From JBGOTP01 sp041476545 (lineage in GTDB: Bacteria > Acidobacteriota > Vicinamibacteria > Vicinamibacterales > CAVVIG01), in assembly GCA_041476545.1 (NCBI GenBank), contig JBGOTP010000108.1, positions 1-13,764 on the forward strand: DNA of 13,764 nucleotides, in the 5' to 3' direction. Positions 1 through 7,006 of this stretch are shown piece by piece. The notes beneath the pieces are model-generated. The model was not told the DNA's origin and ran no database searches. It saw only the letters and a list, made by a program, of their open reading frames with translations. The position numbers and the translations under genes are program-made. Position 1 is the first letter of the stretch; each line of letters starts with the position of its first letter.

Positions 1-384
1 GTTGGTGTAGGTCGCGTTGTCGACCAACTTGTTCGGGGCGAAATCGCCAACTGTGGCTCCCGCGTTCTGAGCGAAATCAAGCGTCGAATCCTGATCCAGA
101 ACAGTGACTTCCTTGTTGGCCGAGTCCACGAGCGAAATCTTCTTGAGCGTAATCGCGAGCTTGTCGCCGGGCGGCACCGGCGTCCCCGTGCAGCCGCCGA
201 CCGGCACCGGCCCGGCCGCGTGCGCCCCGGTGAAGATCGGCGGGACGAACAGGTTGACAACCGTGATCGCTCCCTTGGATGTTTGCAGCCCCGGCCGCCA
301 CATCGAGACGGCTGCAGAGGTTGCCACCAGGGCCGCAATGACGACGAGCCGCCGGATTTCGCGTCGCACGCGCTGGCGATCCAT
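1..384 (-). CDS. Hypothetical exported or membrane-anchored protein, C-terminus cut by the left edge
   Basis: The frame is open without a stop from an ATG at 384 to the window edge, giving 128 residues of a longer protein. The N-terminus has a basic stretch (MDRQRVRREIRR) and then one hydrophobic helix (about residues 13-27), so it is probably a signal anchor or an uncleaved signal peptide. The remainder is Gly/Pro/Thr-rich with beta-strand-like segments such as DKLAITLKKISLVDSANKEV and one Cys in GGCTGTP. I do not recognise the family; a small DUF4382-like beta domain is only a guess. I chose the ATG at 384 over the in-frame ATG at 390 because AGGAG sits 6 bases upstream of it. That Shine-Dalgarno overlaps the TAG of the preceding lipoprotein gene, so the two are probably translationally coupled. 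Confidence 0.72.
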   Translation of the reverse strand, partial: MDRQRVRREIRRLVVIAALVATSAAVSMWRPGLQTSKGAITVVNLFVPPIFTGAHAAGPVPVGGCTGTPVPPGDKLAITLKKISLVDSANKEVTVLDQDSTLDFAQNAGATVGDFAPNKLVDNATYTN

Positions 385-393
385 GCCCATCTC

Positions 394-1041
394 CTAACCG
401 ACCTTTCCGCTGATAGTGACCGTGCCTCCAGAGGGTCCGAACCGTCCAGATGTCAGCCGCATCTGAACCGAGCGGCTCACACCGCCGGCCGTCGCGGTGA
501 TCAAGACCTCGGTGTCGTGCGAAACGCCGCCGGTGATGATGGTGAAGGTCGCGCTCCTGTTGCCAGCTGCAACGGTGACGCTGGCGGGTGGTCGCCCATC
601 GATGTTGCTGCTTTCGATCTTCACGACGGTTCCGCCGGCCGGGGCCGGGTCATCGAGCGTGACCGTGCCCGTCGTGGAATCGCCACCGCGCAGGGTGAGC
701 GGATCGATCGTGAGCGACAACAGCTTGACCGGCGTTGGCGCTGGAGCGGGTGCAGGCGTCGGCGCTGGGGTCGGCGTCGGCGCTGGGGTCGGCGTCGGCG
801 TTGGAGTCGGCGTCGGTGTCGGCGTCGGATCTGCTGTCGGGACCGTGACGGGAGGCGTAGCTTGCGGGATCGCGGTGGCAGGTGCCGATGGCGTAGATGG
901 CGTATTGCCGCTGCAGGCTGCCACTAGGACAACGGCCGTACGCAGAATCAGCGTTGCGGTTCTGCGCCTGATCGGACGGAAACGCCTTCTGAAACCGATC
1001 ACGTCCTCGGCGACTGGGGGGCCGTCGCGAAAGGTGAGCAT
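394..1041 (-). CDS. Lipoprotein with Thr-Pro/Ala-Pro linker and C-terminal Ig-like domain
   Basis: This 215-residue protein is probably lipid-anchored and envelope-exposed. The N-terminus is long and basic (FRRRFRPIRRR) and is followed by a hydrophobic stretch ending in a lipobox-like VAAC at about residue 43. Next comes a low-complexity linker of repeated Thr-Pro and Ala-Pro (about residues 66-105). The rest is one beta-sandwich domain with motifs such as RGGDSTTGTVTLDDPAPAGG and PASVTVAAGNRSATFTI, the pattern of Ig-like repeats common in exported proteins of soil bacteria. The linker should hold the domain away from the membrane. The basic region is long for a signal peptide, so a later start (GTG at 1002) is possible, but no good Shine-Dalgarno supports it. 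A promoter-like pair ends about 12 bases upstream of the ATG. The stop codon overlaps the ribosome binding site of the next gene. Ligand and function are unknown. Confidence 0.78.
   Translation of the reverse strand: MLTFRDGPPVAEDVIGFRRRFRPIRRRTATLILRTAVVLVAACSGNTPSTPSAPATAIPQATPPVTVPTADPTPTPTPTPTPTPTPAPTPTPAPTPAPAPAPTPVKLLSLTIDPLTLRGGDSTTGTVTLDDPAPAGGTVVKIESSNIDGRPPASVTVAAGNRSATFTIITGGVSHDTEVLITATAGGVSRSVQMRLTSGRFGPSGGTVTISGKVG
731..829. repeat. In-frame tandem repeat encoding the Thr-Pro/Ala-Pro linker
   Basis: About 100 bases are built from variants of the hexamer GGCGTC and a longer 18-base unit GGCGTCGGCGCTGGGGTC (plus-strand reading). Read on the minus strand they encode alternating Thr-Pro and Ala-Pro. 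The period is a multiple of three, so slippage would change linker length without breaking the frame. Such DNA is prone to copy-number change and to assembly error. Confidence 0.75.
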
Positions 1042-1052
1042 CGTGCGGGCCC

Positions 1053-1081
1053 TTTATACCCCAAACCCAGCTCGTCCGCAA
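1053..1081 (-). promoter_or_regulatory. Putative sigma70-type promoter for the lipoprotein operon
   Basis: On the minus strand, TTGCGG (1081-1076) is separated by exactly 17 bases from TATAAA (1058-1053). The -10 matches the consensus at five of six positions and the -35 at three of six. The expected transcription start near 1046 would leave only about five bases before the ATG at 1041, so the mRNA would be nearly leaderless. No Shine-Dalgarno is seen before that ATG, which agrees with this. It is a motif match only. Confidence 0.4.
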
Positions 1082-1103
1082 TAACACCCCGGGGGGGTAT
1101 CTT

Positions 1104-2246
1104 TCAGCCGCCCGCCACCGAGTCGAATGCCTCGGGATGAGGCGCCCGGATGCGGGCCTCATTTTGATCAATCACGCCCTGCTCGACGAGCTTCGTCAGG
1201 GATTCTTCGAAGGTGAACGATCCTGCCTTGCGAGTGACCGTGATTTCCTGATGCAGGTGCTGCAGCGCATTCTTTCGAATGTGCTGCCGCGCCCCGTCGC
1301 TGACCACGAGTAGCTCCGCCGCCGGCATCAACGTCCCCGACAAGGTTGGAATGAGCGTCTGCGTTAGCACGGCCGCCAGCGCCATCGCCAGCTCCTGACG
1401 CACGGCGTTCTGACGCTCGGTCGGAAAGGCGTCCGCGATTCTCGACACCGCCGCCGCGACGTCCGTCGTGTGCACCGTCGCGAACACGAGGTGGCCGGTT
1501 TCGGCTGCCGCGAGGGCAATCCGCATCGTCCCGGGATCGCGCATCTCTCCCACGACGATCACGTCCGGCGCCTGCCTGAGCGCCGAGCGCAGCGCGGTGG
1601 GAAAGTCCGGCGCGTCGGCGCCGATCTCGACCTGTTCCACCAGGCTCCGCAGGTGCACGTGCTCGTACTCGATTGGATCCTCGACGGTGACGATGTGCCG
1701 CGCGTCGCGACCGTTGATCTCGCCGACGAGCGCCGCCATCGTGGTCGTCTTGCCGCAGCCGGTCGGCCCCCCAATCAGCACGAGGCCGCGCGGAAGCGTG
1801 GAGAGCACGCTGATGTCATGGGTGAAATGCAGGTCGGCGATGCCCGGGATCTTCAGGGGCAGGGCGCGGATCGCGGCGGCGGGGCGGCCGCGCTCGCGGT
1901 GGAGATTCATGCGGAACCGGCCGAGCCCACGCACGGTGAACGCCAGATCCACGGCCGCACCGTGGCGGTAGGCATCCTGCAGCCGCTCCGGGACGAGCGG
2001 GACGACGGCCGCCTCGATGTCCTCGGCGCTGAGCACGAGCTCTGACGTCGGCAGCAGCCGGCCCGAGGCGCGCACGACCGGCGGCGCGCCCGTGACGAGC
2101 AGCAGGTCAGTGCCCTGGAGTTCCCGCAGCCGGCGCAGCCAGGTTTCGGTCGAGCGCGGGCTGCCCGGAGCTTCGGCTGTTCGTTGCGGCGCAACGAGGT
2201 TCAGCTCCGAGGCCAGGTGATCGAGGTCGTCGTCGAAGTCGCCCAT
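1104..2246 (-). CDS. PilT-like type IV pilus retraction ATPase (GspE/PilT superfamily), divergent
   Basis: This 380-residue protein belongs to the hexameric secretion and pilus ATPases that act at the cytoplasmic face of the inner membrane. PilT proteins power pilus retraction and twitching. The N-terminal domain spans about residues 34-125. The core has Walker A GGPTGCGKTT (about 159-168), the Asp box TVEDPIEYEH (187-196), Walker B DVIVVGEMRD (228-237) and the His box GHLVFATVHTTD (251-262). Length is normal for PilT, which also carries a C-terminal region like the one here (HIRKNALQHLH). Two points are atypical: an acidic N-terminal extension (MGDFDDDLDH), and TDLLL where PilT usually has SDLHL. 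No other pilus gene is in the window. It lies 45 bases after the TonB receptor gene on the same strand and may be co-transcribed with it. No Shine-Dalgarno is visible before the ATG. The family call is firm; the specific role, PilT, PilU or other, is not. Confidence 0.93.
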   Translation of the reverse strand: MGDFDDDLDHLASELNLVAPQRTAEAPGSPRSTETWLRRLRELQGTDLLLVTGAPPVVRASGRLLPTSELVLSAEDIEAAVVPLVPERLQDAYRHGAAVDLAFTVRGLGRFRMNLHRERGRPAAAIRALPLKIPGIADLHFTHDISVLSTLPRGLVLIGGPTGCGKTTTMAALVGEINGRDARHIVTVEDPIEYEHVHLRSLVEQVEIGADAPDFPTALRSALRQAPDVIVVGEMRDPGTMRIALAAAETGHLVFATVHTTDVAAAVSRIADAFPTERQNAVRQELAMALAAVLTQTLIPTLSGTLMPAAELLVVSDGARQHIRKNALQHLHQEITVTRKAGSFTFEESLTKLVEQGVIDQNEARIRAPHPEAFDSVAGG

Positions 2247-2291
2247 AGGTGGATTATCGGACGACGAGCGGAAAGGGTCTTCCCCTGAGGA

Positions 2292-5228
2292 TTACCACAC
2301 GAATCGGAGCGCTACCTCACCTTGCTGCTTTGCCTGCGCCGTCAGAATCTGGCCGAACGTCGCCGCTCGGGCGCTCGTCTGATAGCTGCTGCCAACGCCG
2401 CCCAGGTTCGTGCGTCCGAGCACGTTGAAGACCTGGCCGATCAGCTCCACCTTGCGGCCGCCACCGATGTTCACGGCCTTGCTGCCGCGGAGATCGAGAC
2501 GGTACAGGGTGTTCGAATCGACCTGGCTCACGGGGAGCGCCGAGAGGCCGAGCGTGGCCCTGTACGCGTTCACGGCCGTCATCATCGCGCCATTCTGACG
2601 GTTGCCCATGTCCTTCGTCGTACCCGGGACGAAGTCGTTGTTCGTCCCGTCTCCGTTGAGGTCGGTGCCGGCGCGCGCGCTGAACGGCGTCGTGGTCCTG
2701 AAGTTCCAGATGACGCCGAGCACGACGTCCGATGGCAGCTGGAACCCGCCGCTCATGACGAGCGCATGGCGCCGGTCGCTCGGCAGCGGGCCGATGTCGG
2801 CTTGCGGATTGTAGTAGTCGGTGATGCTGCCGCCCTGGTTGATGCCCACGCTGTCGGGCGAACCGTAATTCCCGTCCTGCTTCGCGAGGGTGTACGAGAT
2901 CTGGTACTGGTAACGATGGGCCAGCCGCTTCTCGAGGCGGACGAGCAGCGCCTTGTAGGTCCAGTTGCCGACCGGATCGGTCGAAATGATCTGGCCCCAC
3001 TCGGGCAGCGGGCGCACGCCGTTCTTCGGCGTGTTGATGTTCTCCGTCGTCAGGTAATGCGTCGCGTTCTGGTAGACGCCGTCGACGTTGACCGCCGTGT
3101 CGACCATCAGCTGCTGGGAGAACCCCGCCGTGTAGGTGCGGACCGGCGCGTTGACCAGCTTGTTGTTCAGGATGTTGATATTGGGCGGCGCCGTCGACGC
3201 GAATGACGCCGGATCGCGGCCCTGATACGGGTCCGGATACGAGGGGCTGTTGATGATGATGCTGTTCTGCTTCAACGCCGTAATCTCGGTGCCCTGCGTG
3301 GCGTTCGTGATGTTGTTGTACACGATGCCGTAGCCGCCGCGAATCACCGCGCGCCCGTTATTGCGGACATCCCACGCCACGCCCAGGCGCGGCCCGACGT
3401 TGTTCTTGTCGCCGCGCGAGGCGAAGTCGACGTACGGCAGGGGCCGCGGATATTCAGACTGCTTGTGGTGCTCGTCCCACACGCCGGTCTGGATGTCGTA
3501 CCGCAGCCCCAGGTTGAACGTGACCCCGGACAGCGGTTTCCACTCGTCCGAGACATAGGCCGCGTACGTGTGGCTGATGATGTCGCGGAACACGTTCGGG
3601 AACGAGGCCGTGAACTGCGTCGCGCCCGTCAGCGAGTTGAAGTTGAAGCTTGGATTGAGCGGATCGAAGAACTGATCGCGCCCGATCGTCCACGTGCCCG
3701 GGTTGCTCGCCGCCCACTCGTGCGTCGGGAAGTACTGGATGCTGCCGCCCATCTTCCAGTTGTGGCTGCCGGCGGCGATCGACAGCGTCTCCTGCGCCTC
3801 GGTGAACGTCGTCATCGTGCCGGTCCGGCATGGCCACAGGCACTGGTTGCCGCCCCAGGCGAGGCTGGGGAAGCGGTAGCTTTGCGTGCCGAGGTACTGT
3901 CCGCTGCCAAGCGCCGCGGGCATCGTCACCACGCTCTGGAACCGCGCGGGCGTGTAGTCCTGGTTCATGTAGTTGCGATCCGAGGCGGTCGCGCGCATGA
4001 AGTAGAACTCGTTCAGCACGCGGTTCGACAGGACCCAGGTGTGACCGATGGCGTGCATGTCGCGCGGAATCAGGTTGTCGAGATTGCTGAACGCCGCGCT
4101 CGTGCCGCCGCAGTTGCTGCAGAAGAACTCGGTGTGCTGGTTGATGTAGCGGTAGAACAGGTTCTGCTTCGTGTTCATCTGATAGTCGGCGCGGACGAAC
4201 GTGATGTTCGTGAACGAACCGCCTTCAAACGATCCGGCCATCGTCGGATAAAACTGCGCCGGCACGTTGACCGTGAAGAAGCTGTGCTCGCGCGACCGCT
4301 CGAAGGTACCGAAGTAATGCAGCTTGTTCTTGATGATCGGCCCGCCAAGCGCGAAGCCGTACTGTGAGCGCTTGTTGCGGGGGTCCGCGCGGCCGGCGTC
4401 GATCTGCTGCTGCGTGAAGATGTCGTTCCGGTTCATCTTCTGGTTGCGGAAGAACTCGAACCCCTCGCCGTGAAGTTCGTTCGTGCCGCTCTTGGTGACG
4501 ATGTTCACGACGCCGCCGACGCGCTGTCCGTACTGCGCGGGCAGCTGGGTGGTGTGCACGGCGAACTCACGAATGGCCGCCGCGGGGATGTCGTGGCGCT
4601 GCTCGCCGCTCTTGTTCACCGAGTTCGAGAGTCCATCAACCAGGTAGGTGGTGGCGCTCGTCGTGACGCCCGCCCCGACGTTGGTGGCGTTCCGTTTTGC
4701 GCGCGTCGTGTCCACGCTGACGCCTGGCAGCAGCAACGACAGCGACAGCGCGGCGCGGTCCCCTGCCGGCAGCATCGCAATCTGGTCTTGCGTGATCACC
4801 GTGGAGACCTCAGACTTGCTGGCCTCGATGATCGGCGCCTCGCCGGTCACGGTCACTGATTCCTGCAGGGTCGAGAGCGCCAGCTGGAAGTCCCGCGCGT
4901 ACTCCTGCCCGATCTGCAGCGTGATGTCTTTTACGGCCACGGACTGGAAGCCGGGGAGATCCGCAGTCAGGTTGTAGCGGCCCGGGTTGAGGCCGGCGAC
5001 GCGATACTTGCCGTCAGCTTCAGTGACACTCGTGCGGATCGTGCCGCTTTCAGCGTTCTGAACCGTCAGGGTCACGCCCGGAAGGACCCCGCCCTGAGAG
5101 TCGGCGATGGTGCCTGCGATGGACGCACTTGCCGCCTGGGCATGCGCCGGAACGGCTGTGGCCAGCATCAACGCCGGCAGGAGCAACGCAAGTTGAAGGA
5201 CCAGCGATCGAAGAACAATTCGCAGCAT
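2292..5228 (-). CDS. TonB-dependent outer-membrane receptor with N-terminal carboxypeptidase-regulatory-like domain
   Basis: This 978-residue outer-membrane transporter would import a large ligand using energy passed from TonB. It starts with a signal peptide (about residues 1-30, cleavage after PAHA). A carboxypeptidase-regulatory-like beta domain follows (about 35-120: SIAGTIADSQGGVLPGVTL, DGKYRVAGLNPGRY, PGF). Next come a TonB-box-like ESVTVTGEAP, a plug (about 140-255, with TTYLVDGLSN and GGVVNIVTKSGTNELHGEGF) and the barrel to the C-terminus. The last residues, VALRFVW, end in an aromatic residue as expected for Bam-dependent insertion. Two close Cys pairs occur in the barrel, CSNC (370-373) and CLWPC (463-467). 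AGGAG lies 6 bases before the ATG, so the start is well supported. This is the OmpA-like/TonB receptor type greatly expanded in Acidobacteriota. The ligand cannot be read from the sequence; carbohydrate, peptide or metal complex are all possible. Confidence 0.95.
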   Translation of the reverse strand: MLRIVLRSLVLQLALLLPALMLATAVPAHAQAASASIAGTIADSQGGVLPGVTLTVQNAESGTIRTSVTEADGKYRVAGLNPGRYNLTADLPGFQSVAVKDITLQIGQEYARDFQLALSTLQESVTVTGEAPIIEASKSEVSTVITQDQIAMLPAGDRAALSLSLLLPGVSVDTTRAKRNATNVGAGVTTSATTYLVDGLSNSVNKSGEQRHDIPAAAIREFAVHTTQLPAQYGQRVGGVVNIVTKSGTNELHGEGFEFFRNQKMNRNDIFTQQQIDAGRADPRNKRSQYGFALGGPIIKNKLHYFGTFERSREHSFFTVNVPAQFYPTMAGSFEGGSFTNITFVRADYQMNTKQNLFYRYINQHTEFFCSNCGGTSAAFSNLDNLIPRDMHAIGHTWVLSNRVLNEFYFMRATASDRNYMNQDYTPARFQSVVTMPAALGSGQYLGTQSYRFPSLAWGGNQCLWPCRTGTMTTFTEAQETLSIAAGSHNWKMGGSIQYFPTHEWAASNPGTWTIGRDQFFDPLNPSFNFNSLTGATQFTASFPNVFRDIISHTYAAYVSDEWKPLSGVTFNLGLRYDIQTGVWDEHHKQSEYPRPLPYVDFASRGDKNNVGPRLGVAWDVRNNGRAVIRGGYGIVYNNITNATQGTEITALKQNSIIINSPSYPDPYQGRDPASFASTAPPNINILNNKLVNAPVRTYTAGFSQQLMVDTAVNVDGVYQNATHYLTTENINTPKNGVRPLPEWGQIISTDPVGNWTYKALLVRLEKRLAHRYQYQISYTLAKQDGNYGSPDSVGINQGGSITDYYNPQADIGPLPSDRRHALVMSGGFQLPSDVVLGVIWNFRTTTPFSARAGTDLNGDGTNNDFVPGTTKDMGNRQNGAMMTAVNAYRATLGLSALPVSQVDSNTLYRLDLRGSKAVNIGGGRKVELIGQVFNVLGRTNLGGVGSSYQTSARAATFGQILTAQAKQQGEVALRFVW

Positions 5229-5274
5229 TACATCTCCTAAAGCGTTCGTAAATTTAGTGCGTGAACAGCGTGAG

Positions 5275-5304
5275 ACGCTACACGTTGCATGCCAGCGCTG
5301 TCAA
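5275..5304 (-). promoter_or_regulatory. Possible promoter for the first TonB receptor gene
   Basis: In the 198-base divergent region between the receptor and the protease gene, the minus strand has a perfect TTGACA (5304-5299). It is followed after 18 bases by a poor -10, TAGCGT (5280-5275). This would give a leader of about 40 bases before the ATG at 5228. A short inverted pair GTTC...GAAC (5244-5266) lies in that leader and could be an operator, but its arms are only four bases. The rest of the divergent region, up to 5426, shows nothing clear. Confidence 0.28.
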
Positions 5305-5426
5305 TCAAAGATGTCTATTTCACAGCTATTTACGGCGGTTTTCGACCCAGCGACCGCCTCTCCGATCCAAGAAGCCGGGTGGAATCCAACGTGGCGGATT
5401 TCGTCGGGGTGTACACTCTCGCGGCC

Positions 5427-6035
5427 ATGACTCCGTTGAGACGAGTCGTTCTTCTCTGTGCCTCTGTGTCGCTGTGGCCCATGTCCGCGGCGGTCGCCGC
5501 TGGCGTTCAACCTAGTCCTCATTGGCCCCTGCACGCGGTCGTTCATGTCTGGGTCGATGTGCGCGACGTGCCTCCAGGCGGAGATCGGCTCGTCGAGCGG
5601 GCGATGCAGACATGGACGAAGGCGAGCGATGGGCGATTGACGCTGCAGCGAACGCTGGTCCGCAACGATGCGGACATCCAGGTGTTCTTCGTCCGCGGCG
5701 GCGGGAATTACGGCGAGACGCTGCCGCACGTCGAGGCCGCGACAGGATTCATCGATCGGGCCGACATCGCGATTGCAGCGGAGGTGCCCGTCGATCCGTT
5801 GACACGGCAGATCGTGGCGTATCTCACCGCGCTCCACGAGCTGGGGCACGCGATAGGCCTCGAGCACACGGCGAATTTCAGCGACATCATGTATCTGTTC
5901 CGCCGGCCGGAAGACGGGCCCCGCTACTTCGGCGCGTACCGCAGCCTGCTGCATTCGGCCGATGACATCGGCAGCGCGACGGCAACCGGGCTCTCGCCCG
6001 ACGATGTCAAGGCGCTGAGAGATCTCTATCAGTAG
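5427..6035 (+). CDS. Matrixin-like secreted zinc metalloprotease (metzincin)
   Basis: This 202-residue exported protein is a predicted zinc endopeptidase. The N-terminus MTPLRRVVLLCASVSLWPMS followed by AAVAAG is a typical signal peptide. HELGHAIGLEH (about residues 137-147) is the metzincin zinc site HExxHxxGxxH, with three His ligands and the catalytic Glu138. DIMY (153-156) supplies the Met-turn, only six residues after the third His. The segment before the active site (HVWVDV, AMQTWTKAS, LVRNDADIQVFFV) follows the matrixin fold seen in bacterial matrixin-like proteins. The frame stays open upstream to an ATG at 5289, but that would add 46 residues lacking export features. The start at 5427 puts the signal peptide at the N-terminus, though its ribosome binding site is weak. 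No propeptide cysteine switch is visible. It lies 27 bases before the FKBP gene, so the two probably form an operon. Substrate unknown. Confidence 0.88.
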   Translation: MTPLRRVVLLCASVSLWPMSAAVAAGVQPSPHWPLHAVVHVWVDVRDVPPGGDRLVERAMQTWTKASDGRLTLQRTLVRNDADIQVFFVRGGGNYGETLPHVEAATGFIDRADIAIAAEVPVDPLTRQIVAYLTALHELGHAIGLEHTANFSDIMYLFRRPEDGPRYFGAYRSLLHSADDIGSATATGLSPDDVKALRDLYQ

Positions 6036-6062
6036 AATAGGAAAGGAATTCTTCGCAGGCAA

Positions 6063-6509
6063 ATGATGAGATCTATTTCCCCGGTTGCCCTCGTCGTCGT
6101 TCTCACCAGTGCCCTCGGCGCCGCCGCGTGCAGCGGCTCCAAAGGGAGCGCCTCGCCGTCGGCCGTGACCCCTCCGTCGGCGGCGTTCTCGCAAACCGAT
6201 CTCCGCGACGGGACCGGCGCCACCGCGACGCAGGGCCGCACCGTTGCGGTTTCGTACACCGGGTGGCTCTACGACCCGACGAAGGCCGAGTCGAAGGGCA
6301 CGCAATTCGACACCAACGCGAACTTCTCGTTCCCGCTCGGCGCCGGCCGGGTAATCCCAGGATGGGATCAGGGAGTCGTCGGCATGAAGGTCGGCGGACA
6401 GCGCCGGCTGATCATTCCGCCGAATCTGGGCTACGGCTCCACGGCGAACGGACCCATCCCGGCGAACTCCACGCTGGTCTTCGACATCGTGCTTCTGAGC
6501 GTCAATTGA
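6063..6509 (+). CDS. FKBP-type peptidyl-prolyl cis-trans isomerase, lipoprotein
   Basis: This 148-residue protein is predicted to catalyse prolyl cis-trans isomerisation in the periplasm while anchored by lipid. The signal peptide ends in the lipobox GAAAC (Cys23), followed by a Ser/Pro-rich linker (about 24-42). The FKBP domain (about 45-148) is complete. VAVSYTGWL, FDTN, VIPGWDQGVVGMKVGG, RLIIPPNLGYG and IPANSTLVFDIVLL carry the aromatic pocket residues of the family, including Tyr, Phe-Asp, Val-Ile, Trp and Tyr. Single-domain length is normal. The start could be either of two adjacent ATGs (6063 or 6066); only a weak AGG precedes them. It lies 27 bases after the metalloprotease gene, which suggests that it assists folding of exported proteins, perhaps including that protease. 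It is followed by a strong hairpin. Confidence 0.95.
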   Translation: MMRSISPVALVVVLTSALGAAACSGSKGSASPSAVTPPSAAFSQTDLRDGTGATATQGRTVAVSYTGWLYDPTKAESKGTQFDTNANFSFPLGAGRVIPGWDQGVVGMKVGGQRRLIIPPNLGYGSTANGPIPANSTLVFDIVLLSVN

Positions 6510-6512
6510 GTT

Positions 6513-6533
6513 GGCGGCCCGCAAAGGGCCGCC
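6513..6533. repeat. Perfect GC-rich palindromic hairpin after the FKBP gene
   Basis: GGCGGCCC and GGGCCGCC form a perfect 8-base stem around the loop GCAAA, starting four bases after the FKBP stop codon. No run of T follows (CTACG does), so it is not a classic intrinsic terminator. It could still slow transcription or protect the 3' end of the mRNA. The form, a GC palindrome flanked by CTACG, resembles dispersed REP-like palindromes found between genes in GC-rich genomes. One copy is present in this window. Confidence 0.6.
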
Positions 6534-6583
6534 CTACGCCGATATCAGAGCCCGCGTTTTGCATGGTAGGCTGACACCGATTA

Positions 6584-6994
6584 ATGGCACGGTTTCGCCG
6601 GCACCTCACCGTCGTTGGATGCGCGTTGCTGTTGTTTCAGACTGCCGCGCTCGCGTTGCCCTCGCTTGCGAACTGCTGCGCGGCCGTGTCACAGGCCGCT
6701 GTGGACGACGATGCGTGCTGTAGAAGCATGGCGCCGGGCCAGATGTGCCCGCTCCACAGACATCGTCAGGCGCCCCACAACAACGCCCGTCACGACCAGC
6801 CGGCCAGCGGCTGCGCGATGCGCAGCGGCTGCGCGCCGGTGGATCCTGCGCTCATCTCGCTCGGCTTCGGCCTCGGCATTCTGCCGTCGCCGGTTTCCCT
6901 CGACGTAATCCTCGTTTCGATTCCCGTCCCGGCCGGCCACGTCGCCGCCGTCCATCGGGCGCGCTCGCTCGATCCCCCGCCTCCTCGCGCCTAG
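6584..6994 (+). CDS. Small exported Cys/His/Met-rich protein, possible metal binder
   Basis: This 136-residue protein has a clear signal peptide (about residues 1-25, MARFRRHLTVVGCALLLFQT then AALA). The mature N-terminal half is dense in metal-ligand residues: Cys pairs at 31-32 and 45-46, Met49, Met54-Cys55, His58, His60, His65, His70, Cys77, Met79 and Cys83. The core motif is MCPLHRHR. The second half has a hydrophobic stretch (about 89-113) and then a Pro-rich tail (DPPPPRA). I cannot name the family. The composition fits periplasmic metal binding, with copper or another soft metal most likely, but that is inference. It ends 78 bases before a TonB receptor that has its own His cluster, and the pair may be one transcription unit. 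The start ATG at 6584 has only a weak ribosome binding site, but the signal peptide follows it directly. Confidence 0.75.
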   Translation: MARFRRHLTVVGCALLLFQTAALALPSLANCCAAVSQAAVDDDACCRSMAPGQMCPLHRHRQAPHNNARHDQPASGCAMRSGCAPVDPALISLGFGLGILPSPVSLDVILVSIPVPAGHVAAVHRARSLDPPPPRA

Positions 6995-7006
6995 GCGTTC
7001 GGGAAA

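Noticed and set aside
220..927. A 235-residue plus-strand frame rich in Arg-Trp-Gly repeats
   Set aside because: It is the antisense of the Thr-Pro linker and neighbouring sequence. The repeat is explained by the lipoprotein on the minus strand.
1085..1100. GC hairpin (ACCCC/GGGGT) after the PilT-like gene as a terminator
   Set aside because: The stem is only five bases with a 3-base loop and no T-run, so it is not convincing.
2322..4367. Two long plus-strand frames (294 and 300 residues) opposite the TonB receptor
   Set aside because: They are antisense shadows of a full-length receptor with signal peptide, plug and barrel, and their products have shadow-like Arg/Val/Asp composition.
5389..5417. 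Promoter for the protease gene with TACACT as -10
   Set aside because: No -35 match lies at the right distance, and the start codon would be only nine bases after the -10.
5289..5426. Earlier ATG for the matrixin-like protease
   Set aside because: It would bury the signal peptide 46 residues inside the protein, and the added sequence has no recognisable features.
5301..6524. A 407-residue minus-strand open frame across the protease and FKBP genes
   Set aside because: The plus-strand products have clear catalytic motifs and signal peptides, while the antisense product is Arg-rich and shows no fold or motif.
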